NCBI RefSeq assembly: GCF_954871325.1
Contig: NC_088779.1
Span: 21,826,846-21,890,845, forward strand
Length of the DNA stretch: 64,000 nucleotides
Direction of reading: 5' to 3'
Source: Gordionus sp. m RMFG-2023
Lineage: Eukaryota; Nematomorpha; Gordioida; Chordodea; Parachordodidae
The notes under the pieces are model-generated. The model had not been told where the DNA came from. It saw only the letters and a program-made list of their open reading frames with translations, and did no database searches. Both the position numbers and the translations under genes were made by a program. Position 1 is the first letter of the stretch; each line of letters begins with the position of its first letter. Shown in pieces: positions 1 through 10,338 of the stretch.

Positions 1-260
1 ATGCAGTACAACATTCAGAGAGTTACTCAACATCTCAATGTTGGTAGAATCTTTCCCCATAATATTTAACGACTAATATAAATGATAGAATACTTTGTAG
101 AACACAAAATGAGCAAGGTTATCAACAATGTTTTAGGATATAAATCCAGAAGGTCAATTCTTAACGATTTGAAACATGTGCAAACATATGCAATTCTAAC
201 AGATGCATCTAATAAGGAGATATCAAAACATTTCCCTTGATCCTCCCCTATTTCAACAAA
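1..260 (+). mobile_element. hAT-type (DUF4371) transposase fragment
   Basis: In the plus reading at about 110-235, NNVLGYKSRRSILNDLK is followed by YAILTDASNKEISKHFP. TDASNK-xxx-K-xFP preceded by a NVL block is the core of DUF4371/ZMYM-type hAT transposases. The rest of the element is missing or lies left of the window. Confidence 0.55.
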
Positions 261-330
261 ATTAATGTCATTTTAATAAAACTATTAAAAAAATTTTCTC
301 CAGATATGAAATATCCAAAGACATAGCTAA

Positions 331-495
331 CCATATATAATGGTAAATATGGCAGATTTGGCATTACCAATGAATTGCATGGTAGCTTTCTGATCTGATA
401 ATTCCTCAGTGAATTTGGCATAAACCAGAGTGTATTTACAGAATTGAGTCAGCATAATGTTGGTTGACAGGTTCCTCCTAATACGCGCCATCGTA
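331..495 (-). CDS. possible short exon, unrecognised
   Basis: ATG-initiated reading MARIRRNLSTNIMLTQFCKY and on to AKSAIFTIIY, 54 codons to a TAG, of higher G+C than its flanks. A donor-like GTTAGC near 338 and an acceptor-like AAATAG near 236 would join it in phase to GEDQGKCFDISLLDASVRI. That second part overlaps, in antisense, the DUF4371 fragment, which weakens it. No family recognised. Confidence 0.22.
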
Positions 496-496
496 G

Positions 497-1030
497 AATT
501 TTAAAATACAAACCTTTAAAAAATAAATAGATTATAAAAGCTGTCCTATTTGAAAATAATTTTCAAAAATAAATGGCAGAAGTATATTTAGGAATTTTAC
601 ATATAGGAAATCTACTATATGCTGTTAATATGCAGTTGCAATCAGAAGAATATAATTTAATAAAGGCTCACTAAATTATGCTGCAGAAATACCAAAGTAA
701 GAATATTACTATTATCGGATAATTATTAATAAGATTTAATATGATGTCATGTTTGAGGAGATTGTAATGCTTCTTTATTTTTATGATTTGCCAAAATATT
801 CAAAATATTAATTTTACAATGTAAAAAATAAATTTATTTGATTTTATGCAAATGTATAAATAAGATTTTATAAAATATAGAAAGTCAAATAGTTATAGTT
901 AATTATATTTTATATGAGATTTAAATAATGGAACTAAACGTTTACCGTCGTTATTAAGATATTTATAAAAATCCTGGCATGACATTTTATAATTTTGTTT
1001 AACCATTAACTCGGCCTCTTAGTATATCTT
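497..1030. other. AT-rich stretch without recognised feature
   Basis: Very AT-rich, stops in every frame; nothing recognised. Confidence 0.5.
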
Positions 1031-1616
1031 AAGCTTAGATTAAAGATGATTAAGATAATAATATTTTCAAAGATGAGTTCCACTTTCATTGCTAATTTTT
1101 AAAAATATTACTTCTAATATTAATAATATATTTTTTAATATATAATAGTACATAAGCAGTTTATATTGAAAATAATTTTTCTTTTTATATATTTAATTAT
1201 AACATTTTATTGTCCAAAAAACAACATCAGTATTGGAAACTAATGCTTTAACCTCAAAACAATCTAAATCTCACCTAGAAGATAACTATCATGGTATATA
1301 TAAATAAAAATATAAAATATGTATAATATTTAGGATTTTTTAAGCTTAGATTAAAGATGATTAGGATAATAATATTTTCTAAGATGAGTTCCACTTTCAT
1401 TGCTAATTTTTAAAAATATTACTTCTAATATTAATAATATATAATAGTACATAAGCAATTTATATTGAAAATAATTTTTCTTTTTATATATTTAATTTTA
1501 ACATTTTATTGTCCAAAAAACAACATCAGTATTGGAAACTAGTGCTTTAACCTCAAAACAATCTAAATCTCACCTAGAAGATAACTATCATGGTATATAT
1601 AAATAAAAATATAAAA
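1031..1616. repeat. tandem duplication, period 311 bp
   Basis: Copy 1 at 1031-1318 and copy 2 at 1342-1616 both start AAGCTTAGATTAAAGATGAT and run collinearly. They differ at few positions, apart from a short length difference in the AT-rich middle. Both end in the same ATAAATAAAAATATAAAA run. Confidence 0.92.
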
Positions 1617-1840
1617 AAAGCACTAGTTTCCCATACTATTCTAACTTCAAATTTTGAAAATGTCGAATGGATTGGATTGGATGGAGAATTTAAAATTAGC
1701 GGAAAAATAAAATAAAAGAACTAGACATATTTTTCGAATAAATATTTAAAATTTATTTTAAAAATATAAAAATAATCAAATACTGTCTCTCAAAATTATT
1801 ATTTATATATTAAAAACATTAAAATGCTAAAAAAAAAATT

Positions 1841-1988
1841 GTGGGAGAAATTAAAAATCTGTGGGAGATTTTTGTGGGAGATTGTGGGAGATTTCTAATT
1901 GTGGGAGTTTTGTGGGAGTGAGATGTATGTGGGTAAACTAAAAAATTGTGGGAGACTCCCACTGATGGGGGCAGGCATGGCAACCCTG
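1841..1988 (-). mobile_element. hAT terminal region with GTGGGAG subterminal repeats
   Basis: The minus strand from 1988 begins CAGGGTTGCCATGCC, a hAT-type terminus. Within 150 bp there are seven GTGGGAG heptamers (1841, 1861, 1874, 1884, 1901, 1912, 1948); the last forms the palindrome GTGGGAGACTCCCAC. Clustered heptamers next to a terminus are typical of transposase-binding sites. The other end was not found. Confidence 0.55.
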
Positions 1989-2360
1989 TATGTGGATCTA
2001 TTTTTATCTCTCAGTAAAAAATAATTTCTTCTATCCTCATCCACTGTTTTTTTTAAATATTTTAGTTTGTATAATTTTAAATATATATGAAATCGAAAAT
2101 TTAAATAAATATTATAAGACCATTTATAAAAAATCGTTTTTTTTCAAAGTAAGAAATAACAAATAGTAATATATGCTTCTATAAATAACCAAATTTAATC
2201 GCATACATGATTTGCAATATCAAGTTATTTCGCTTTTTTAACGATTATGGAGCGATAGGAATTAAATTAAACATACCAAGAGGACAAAAATAACTCAAAT
2301 ATAGGTATTAGATAAATTGTGGAATTTATATGTGAAACGGTTAAAAACTTATTTTGTGCC

Positions 2361-2720
2361 GGTCCGCGTCTATTTAAAAAAAATAATTTCGGTTTGGATC
2401 TAGTCTAATATTTTTAAAAATTGAGCCAGGCCGGGTAGGGCTAAAATTTTCAAATATTATATATTTACATTTTGTCAAATAAATTGATATATTTTAAAAT
2501 TCTTACAAGAAACAGGGTGGTAATATTTTTTATTTGTAATATTTTCTTTACAATCAAAAAACATAAAATAAATTTTTCTATATATAAATGATTCGGGCCG
2601 GGTGGATAAATTATTTTTATTTCGGGTGGGACGTTACGGAACAAATAAAAAAAATTTCTTTCGGCATCGGGGCAGGATAAATTTTTTCAAAAAATATTTT
2701 GGGGAAAATTAGACCTGTTA
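2361..2720. repeat. CCGGGC-motif dispersed repeat
   Basis: GC-rich words (GCCGGTCCGCG, CAGGCCGGGTAGGGCT, CGGGCCGGGTGG, CGGCATCGGGGCAGG) spaced by AT-rich sequence. The same style recurs near 8.0, 33.2, 36.5 and 56.6 kb. Probably degenerate non-autonomous hAT copies. Confidence 0.45.
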
Positions 2721-2727
2721 CAGATCG

Positions 2728-3526
2728 CTATTTTGTGCATTATATCTCGTGTTGAATTTATCAAAACATCTTTTATCAATAATTTTTAATGACGACAAAT
2801 TATTCGGGCGGTTTTTTTAATAAGAAATGGGCAAATAATTAATGATAATTAGCAATATCTTAATTAAATGTGCGGTAGAAAATATTTGGTGAGTATTAAA
2901 TTTTTAGGAAGTTAATAATTAATTTCCAAGTTTTTTTAATTGAGTATTTAAAATAAATAGGCACTTTTTAAAATAATTTGGGAGAAATTTTTTAATTTTT
3001 GGTTAGTTAATAAATAATTTTCAAGTTTTTTATATACTTGAAATGTTTAATTTTTTTGAACCTAACTTTGAAAATGGATTTAATTTTATAATGAAATCAA
3101 TTGATGAAGAACCTGGTTATAGTAATGATTGAAAAGGAAAAAATTAAGAATACAAATAATACAAGATCAGGACCGTCCTCCTAAATTAGACAATTTTAGG
3201 GGCCGCCAAATTCTTTACTCAATTATTTTAAGCCTCTTGAAAAATGAAAATCTTTTTTTGTGTACACTACATTCATACAAGTAACAAGGCATTATTCTTT
3301 TTTTTAATGTAAAAATCCATGTATGCATTTTGAAAAAGGGTTTGGCATGTCTAGCCATATATATTATATAACAAAAAAATAAAAATTATAATAAAAAAAT
3401 AAAAATTATAATAAAATTGATAAATGTAAGAGCATTCATAAACAAAATGTTATTTTTTTTCAAAGTAAGAATAAACAGCGAGATATATATTTCAAACAAA
3501 ATGCATCATATTTTAATCGCTTATTG
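2728..3526. other. AT-rich stretch without recognised feature
   Basis: Low-complexity AT-rich sequence with short local duplications (for example ATAAAAATTATAATAAAAAA near 3380). No gene or terminus seen. Confidence 0.5.
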
Positions 3527-6500
3527 CAGAGTTACGCTCCTTTTTGCTAGCTCCCGCTCCTACCTTCTCAAAAAGAGCTAGCTCCCGTTTCCGCTACCAC
3601 TTTTTTAAAAGGAGCTAGCTCCAGCTCAGGGTGCCAGATATTATTTATTAGAAAACGTGAATTTTTTTTTTATAATAATTAATGGGGGCTTTGCCCCCCA
3701 TACTCCCCAATTTGTGAGTCTTCGACCGGGGTAATTGATGTACCATACTCATCTAAGTTAATATGTTATATTTAATATAACAAGATTTTTAAGACAATGA
3801 AAATTCTTTATTGATTCACTAATAACAATTATGATGTATAATTTTCTCATGTTTATAAATATAGCATAATATTAATTATTATATTTTGTGGATGATTTTA
3901 AAAGAGGCAATAAAGATTTCCCATCGGCACTGTGGAGATAGGCTGAAAGCTATTTGCATGAATTTTTTTAACCATAAGTTCAGCTTCCAATGATGACGTT
4001 CTTTCGCCAAGCAGTAGTCATTAGACTGAATATTCTCTATGATGAAGCATTTGAATGCGGAATAGAAAATATAAAATTGCATATTTTCTCTATCAATGGT
4101 GAGTTTTTATTAGAAAGAAAATCCATCCATTTTTTGGGATTGTTTTTTGATAATTTTTCTTCATAATAGGAAAAATAATTGTGAATATTCCACAAAGAGA
4201 ATTTCTGTATCTATGTTTGGTATTTTATAATTACTAATAATTTTTTGTAATTGTTCAAATTCTGGACATTTTTTTAATGTGATAGGGCAAAGATATTTCC
4301 ATATATTATCTATAATATCATAACGTTTTTCTATATATTATATAATTTATGTTATTGACTAAAGTGCCAACGTTAAGGACAACACTAAATATGCCTCTGC
4401 AAAATCATCTTCAAAAATTATTTTCAAAATTGGTGGGGTTGCTGATAATGATAAGAAATATTCTTTAAGGAGTTTAAAATACTTAAGCATCCGTTTAATC
4501 GCTGGGATTAATGTAAGCCAGCGTGTTGGAACATGGTGAAGTAATTCTGACCATTCTGAATTGCACCATTCTACCAATTCTTTTAAAATTGTAACTCTTT
4601 TTGTCGAGTTGCTAAATTCATCATAGCATTTAATTACTATACTCTCAATATCATATTTGAGAAAAATTATGGCCTTTTTAAACGAATTGTGAAGAATGTG
4701 GCATATACAACCCATTGGTATAATATTATTATGTCTTTTCAATTCTGTTCAAAATCTTTAATTTTTCCCAAAGTTTACAGATGCGTTATCTGCACAATAG
4801 GCCGTTACATTAGCAATATCAAGTTCAGCGAATTTTAAATTTTCCAGCAAGTATCTAGATATGTCTTTAGGGGTTTCACTATCAGACGAAATTGTTTTAA
4901 GTAATTAAACATTTATTCCATTCGTTTTGTTGAAGTATCTAAGTAATAAGGGAAATGTTTTTATATTAACTTTATTCTATACATCTGTTAGGAAAACGGA
5001 TGATTGTTTTTTAGATCTTTTATAATATTTGCCTTTGTTTCTGGTGCCAAAATATTTTGTATTATTTTAAAACCTTTTGTTCTGCCACATGAAAATATTG
5101 ATGCAATTTTAGAGTCAGGAAAAAGTTTGTAAAATAGCTTGCTTGAACAATCAGCCGACATATAGCTATGGGAATGTTTTATGGAATGATATAATGTTGT
5201 TCCAGCAATAACAGACAAGGTTTCATTCTTAGAATATTCGGTTACGTATGATGATATAGAAGTATTGGTTCTAGATTGTTCATTTGTCAGCTTATGTTTG
5301 TTAGATTTCATATGTTTGATCATATCATACTCTCCACTTTGACTTATTGAAAAGCGTGATGCACATATACCACGTTTTACAGTCGACTCTGAATGCTGCA
5401 TTAACCATTCATATTTTCGTTCCCAACTTTTATTATAACTTATCTTATTATTACTTGAGGATGAGCCTCCTGAAATATTTTAAATTTGCAAATCCTGTAA
5501 CAAGTTCAAGAAATAGATATTACAATAAATTTTTAGATAAAATGAGGTTTTAAGAAGATACAGAATAAATCAAATTATAAATTAGCAATTAAATAATAAT
5601 CTGATCTACTGAATAGATATTAACTTTATTATAAATTATTTTACTTAGTTATTTTATAAAAATGATCCTGAATCTAATTAATCAACTCTAGCAATTAATG
5701 TTTTTAGATATTTCTTAATTTGATTGTTAATTTAGCAATATCTAAGTTAAATTAAACTAATTATAATTTGTGAGTGTATGTACAATTAGTTTATTTCATT
5801 TAACATTTTACGAGTTTTAATATAAGATCTATATAATCCATAAAAGAAATGTATAATTATTTAAATTCATATTATTATTATACTTGAGAAACTTTCTAAA
5901 AATTAAATTTGTGTTGTGGGTAATTGATCAATGAATATGATTGGTTAGTTGGAAAATTAACAAATACTACAATTTTTTTAAATATTTTAAAATAAAATTA
6001 ATTTAAATTTTATATTTGTTTTTAAAAATATTTTAAAAAAATTTAAAAATATCTTGAAAAAATCTAAAAACGTGAGAAAAAGTGTGAGACTAAGTGTGAT
6101 TATTTTAATTTACTCAAAAAACGTGAAGTGTAAGAAAACGTGGGTAAGTAAAAAATTAGGTATGAAATCGTGAGAATCACGGCTAAATTGTGACATCTGG
6201 TAACTTTGCTCCCGCTCCAAGTAATGGAGTGCCACTCCATAACCGCTACTTTGATTTTCATTTTTTAGAAGGTACACGAAAAATCCTATTTTTTTTTTCA
6301 AAATGTTTTATTTATATTAAATGATCTATCAAAAAATTTACAATCTTTTATTAGCCTTTAAAAGTAATAAATTTTCTAAATTAGAATCTAACAAACATCC
6401 ATGCCTCTCCCCTAAGACCTGCTTTGCAATACTAAATAAGCGCTCCATAGAGCTAGAGGGAAACGGGGTATTGTATTTTATAGATATTTTTTAATTCAGG

Positions 6501-6960
6501 TATAAAAAAGGAGGTTGAACAAGAAATGAGAAAATTAAAATAAATATTAAAATATATTTAAAAAAAGAATCATATTTAACGACCCAGGGTCAACTATAAT
6601 GAATTGCCCAAAAATAATTATAACCATTTTAAAAAAATTATTCCAAATAAAAAAAATATAGTAATAATTTCGTAAAGAAAGATTTTTTACTTTAAGATGC
6701 TTTTTTAGATTGGAGCTGCTCACTTTTGAAAATGAAACACTTTTACTTAAACACAAAAGGCATATTTTGCCCTTAAATTTGTTTGATCATTGGATCAACA
6801 TCTTTTAGAAGTTTAAAATATTTTTTGTATGATGGAAATTCGATTTCTTCTTCTATGATTTTTTTTATCAAAGATTATAGCGTCTGATATGGTGAATAAA
6901 TCAGGTCAACCATAATTACTCAAATATGAATATTAGATAAATTGTCTAATATAAATGCTA
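3527..6960 (-). mobile_element. outer hAT element remnant, split by a younger hAT
   Basis: One end starts at 3527 with CAGAGTTACGCTCC and GCTAGCTCCCGCTCC-type subterminal words. Sequence resumes at 6209 with the same CTCCCGCTCC style. Minus-strand 6338-6472 reads NTPFPSSSMERLFSIAKQVL and continues to a stop: the hAT C-terminal dimerisation block. Minus-strand 6690-6790 reads KGKICLLCLSK and SSSNLKKHLK, a BED-type zinc finger. Finger and dimerisation block are only about 200 bp apart, so the catalytic core is deleted. The right terminus was not located, so the end coordinate is approximate. Confidence 0.7.
3627..6208 (-). mobile_element. hAT DNA transposon, 2.58 kb, inserted in the outer hAT
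   Basis: Ends are CAGGGTGCCAGAT (3627) and, inverted, CAAAGTTACCAGATG (to 6208), a matched hAT-type pair. They are flanked by 8-bp target duplications CTCCAGCT (3619-3626) and CTCCCGCT (6209-6216), 7/8 identical. The minus strand carries transposase pieces. At 5290-5455: SWERKYEWL, ASRFSISQSGEYDMIKHM and KSNKHK (zinc-finger region). At 4988-5230: SYMSADCSSKLFYKLFPDSK. At 4359-4742: MGCICHILHNSFKK and LLHHVPTRWLTLIPAIKRML. The frame is interrupted by several stops and shifts, so it is inactive. The low-coordinate kilobase holds weaker C-terminal sequence. Confidence 0.85.
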
Positions 6961-7990
6961 AACGTGTAAAAAAAAAAATCGAATTCTGCATTATTTCATG
7001 TTAAATTTACTAAAACACCTTTTATCAATAATATTTAATTTAACATTTTTTCTAAAAACGAAATAATTTGCGTTCGTTGTTATACAAAAGGAATGCGTTC
7101 AAATTAGTGAACCCGAATAAATGCCTTAAAACATTAAACAACAATAAAATATAAATCATACTTCGTTAGAATGCAATTGATTATGCGGAAACGGGTTCAA
7201 CAGGAGCTAAAGGTAATCGCCATATTATATTTTATGAAAAAGGATTTTAGTATAAAATAGTCAATATTTCATCTAATGAAGGTTTTCGTCCTGAGGTTTC
7301 TTCAATTCTTGATTTATTTATAAATTTCTTTAAATTTGATGTAAGTGCTTTTCTTAGTCTTTTTGTTTTGTGAAAACCTTATTCAAGACCATTTTAATGC
7401 CGGATAAATGTAATTTATAAAATTAATCATGTTATAATATAAACCATTTCAAATAAAAATATATAAGTATACTATCCAGAAACGGAACGTGTGAAAATAT
7501 TTGACAAAACAGCTGAATAAGAAAAAATATTTTTTTAAATGAAAACTAAATGAAAAATTGAATAAATTTACGATAAAAATTAGTCCTAACACTGTGTTTT
7601 ATTTCAAAAAAAGCTAATTTTATTCACCTTTACAACCTTTTTAAGCAATGGTTTATTAAGTAAGCTTCATTATTTGATTTGAATTTTAATAAATATTTAT
7701 TGTTAAAATTCAAATAATATAAAACCCTATCTTTAATATTTTCAAATAAAATTTTAAATCTTTATCCTACATAAATTTTGTAATTATTAACCCGATTCTA
7801 ATATATAAATTAAAAATAGAGAAATTTATGGGATTTTCTTTAGAACATTCCTCAAATATTCGATATATATCTGCCTGCATGGGCATCAGTTTTGTTCATA
7901 GATTCGTGAAACAACATAAAATCTAGACAAGGAAAGTCCAGCATATCAAATGCTGCATTTAAAATGTTTCTTTGTTTTAAAATTATATTA
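6960..7990. other. AT-rich stretch, no certain feature
   Basis: No gene recognised. A plus-strand reading near 7180-7260 (STGAKGNRHIIFYEKGF) faintly recalls a FLYWCH-type finger but is too short to call. Confidence 0.4.
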
Positions 7991-7998
7991 ATAATCTC

Positions 7999-8310
7999 CA
8001 GATGCCGGCCCGAAATATTTTTTAAAAAGTTTTGCCGACCCGGCCCGAACCCAAAATTTTTTTAAAAAAAATTTACCAGCCCTGCCCGGCCTGAATTTAT
8101 TCAGATATAGAAATTAATTTTTATAGTAACTCAAAATAAAAGATATATGTTATATGGCATCTATTTTTATTTTACATTAAAAATTCAACACAAAATTGAT
8201 AAAATTCGATATATTAAAAAAATTTCCAAGGCCTGACCCGACCCGAATTTTTTTTAAAAATATTAAGCCCGACACAGCCAGAACCCGATTTTTTTTAAAA
8301 AAAGATCTCT
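7999..8310. repeat. CCGGCCCG-motif dispersed repeat
   Basis: ATGCCGGCCCGAAATATT, GACCCGGCCCGAACCC, CCTGCCCGGCCTGAA and CTGACCCGACCCGAA alternate with A/T runs. Same family style as 2361-2720, in the opposite orientation. Confidence 0.45.
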
Positions 8311-8645
8311 TATTTCCATTGCACTAAGTTTGATAAATTTTGTAGAAGCTCATGACGTCTATGGAACCAATGTAATGATAATTATTCTAATAGATTATTA
8401 GTCGATGAACTATGGACATTATGTGCTAAAAAGTAGAACAAGACTCTTTATATTGAATCACCTAATGTTAACTAATTTATAATAAGAATTTTTAATCAGA
8501 CTTTTTAATTAAATATTATTTATTAGTAAGCTAATAATTTATAATATAAAATAATTAATATTTTTTTTAATAAATCAAAACAAACATAAACTTTATTTAA
8601 ATAAAATTATTTTTGTGCAATCTAAAAATATATTAATATTTAAAT

Positions 8646-8800
8646 TTATAATACCTTCTTCCAATGTTCTCTTGTTGGAGCTGGCATATGAATATTCCAT
8701 ATAGCATCACATACCTCTGGAATGATAGTAGCAATGAAACTTTTACTTAATCTGCTACTATAGGATAGTTAAGAGTAATTAAGGCTTGTTCTTAAGTATA
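8646..8800 (-). mobile_element. PIF/Harbinger transposase fragment
   Basis: Minus-strand 8646-8744 reads KSFIATIIPEVCDAIWNIHM and then PAPTREHWKKV, the helix block upstream of the first catalytic Asp in PIF/Harbinger transposases (pattern I..VCDAIW....P....W). A TAA follows. No DDE residues or termini recognised; a scrap. Confidence 0.55.
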
Positions 8801-9000
8801 TTAAATGGTTTATATATTTTAATAGCTAAATATATCACCTTAAAGTAACAAATAGTCTCTTTTTTCAGGAGTATCGTTGTTTTTGCATTTGTTTGTATAT
8901 GCAAAATTTTATTTTCAATTTTGTAAAGTATGTAATAGAAAAAATTTCTGGATAGTCCAAGATAGTGAAAGAATTGGGAATCAAAATTGATATAGATCAT

Positions 9001-10123
9001 ATACAGATCTCTTTCTTAATATATTATAGTTACTTTGCGTTTTTTTGTAATGTCTCAAAATAAAATATCTTGTTATAAGATTCAATTGTATAAAAAATCA
9101 TCTGTATAATATATGCTTGTTTGGAAGTAAAAAATATTGCGAAAACCAAAAAGCGTCGTGTTTGCAAGTAGCCTAAGAGCAAAAAAAACATATAAATCAA
9201 CTTTGGACAACCTAAAATTAGTGTGAGAAATCAATTAAAGACTGGGTTCATAAACCTAAATATTTTGAGGTCCAGATTTAGTACGAGCTCGGGAAAAAAG
9301 AATTCCTCGAGTCCAGAGGTCCAGGATCCTGCAAAAAATAGAATTAGGATAAAAAAAAATTGAGCAAGGACGAAATTAATAATTCAAATAAAAATTGCTA
9401 ATAAATAATCAAAATTTTGGTTTTGAAATTCATTTATTATTATTGCTTGTGAATTAAATAAATATATGTATATAAAATTATTTTCCATCTTATTTTAAAA
9501 AAAAAATAGGAGGGAAAAATACAAAATAGTAATAAAAAAAAGAAAAGAAAAAAAAAGTATTTATAAAGCAAAAAAATAATATATAATATATTTTTTAATT
9601 GAAACAAAAAATCGGTGGTTATAAATCCATAATTTTTAATTTGGAAAATTTTCTTATCAATATATTATATTATGGTATATAATGCGCATGCGTTTAAATT
9701 TTTAACTTTTTTTTACAATAATAATACAGTTAGTTTTGTAAGTAAATCTTATTTACTTTGTGAGATTAAAATCACTATAAAAAAGGAAGAAAAATTCTTC
9801 GAATTTTTGGAAAAATATCGAATCTAGTACTAATTATATAAGTTTATATTAATGGTGTAAAAAATAACCAACTATATCATTTAGAGATATTTATAGTATA
9901 TTTAAAAAAATATATAATAACATATTGGTTTAAGGAATTATGATTTGTTTGTAACTTGGGAATGAAATTTTTTAAAAAAACTGATAGATCATAATATTAG
10001 TATATGGAATTACAAAATAAGTTGGGATTTATGTCAAATAAATAACGATTAGGATATCAATTATAGATTTATCACAATTTTGTTTCCCATCGATTCTCTT
10101 GGCGAGAGGGGTACGGGATGAAC
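9001..10123. other. sequence 3' of the RhoGEF stop codon
   Basis: The part nearest 10123 should hold the RhoGEF 3' UTR, but no unambiguous poly(A) signal and GU-rich site could be assigned. The rest is AT-rich with A-runs and no recognised element. Confidence 0.35.
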
Positions 10124-10338
10124 TTAAGTCTTTTCCACAAGTGATAATATAGCTTTTTCGTCGAAATTATTATTTTTCAGACATTTTGAACCGGCCGCTT
10201 CGAGAATAAGCGGAACCTTTTCGTTATCATTTACGGTTCGATATTCGAAATATATAAGTGATGATGAGTTTGTGACTTCATCGATGCTCTCTAAGGTGGT
10301 TTCCACGTGCTTGATGCAATGGTCGATGAGTTGGTGTT
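10124..10338 (-). CDS. RhoGEF2: RhoGEF exon ee: last coding exon
   Basis: Begins EHQLIDHCIKHVETTLESID and ends ILSLVEKT followed by TAA. The 5' half is an amphipathic helix like the coiled C-terminus of ARHGEF11/12. Acceptor CATCAG. Confidence 0.88.

Noticed and set aside
7180-7340. Plus-strand reading resembling a FLYWCH-type zinc finger
   Set aside because: Only a faint pattern (GAKGNRHIIFYEKGF) without the Trp-x-Cys core or His ligands.
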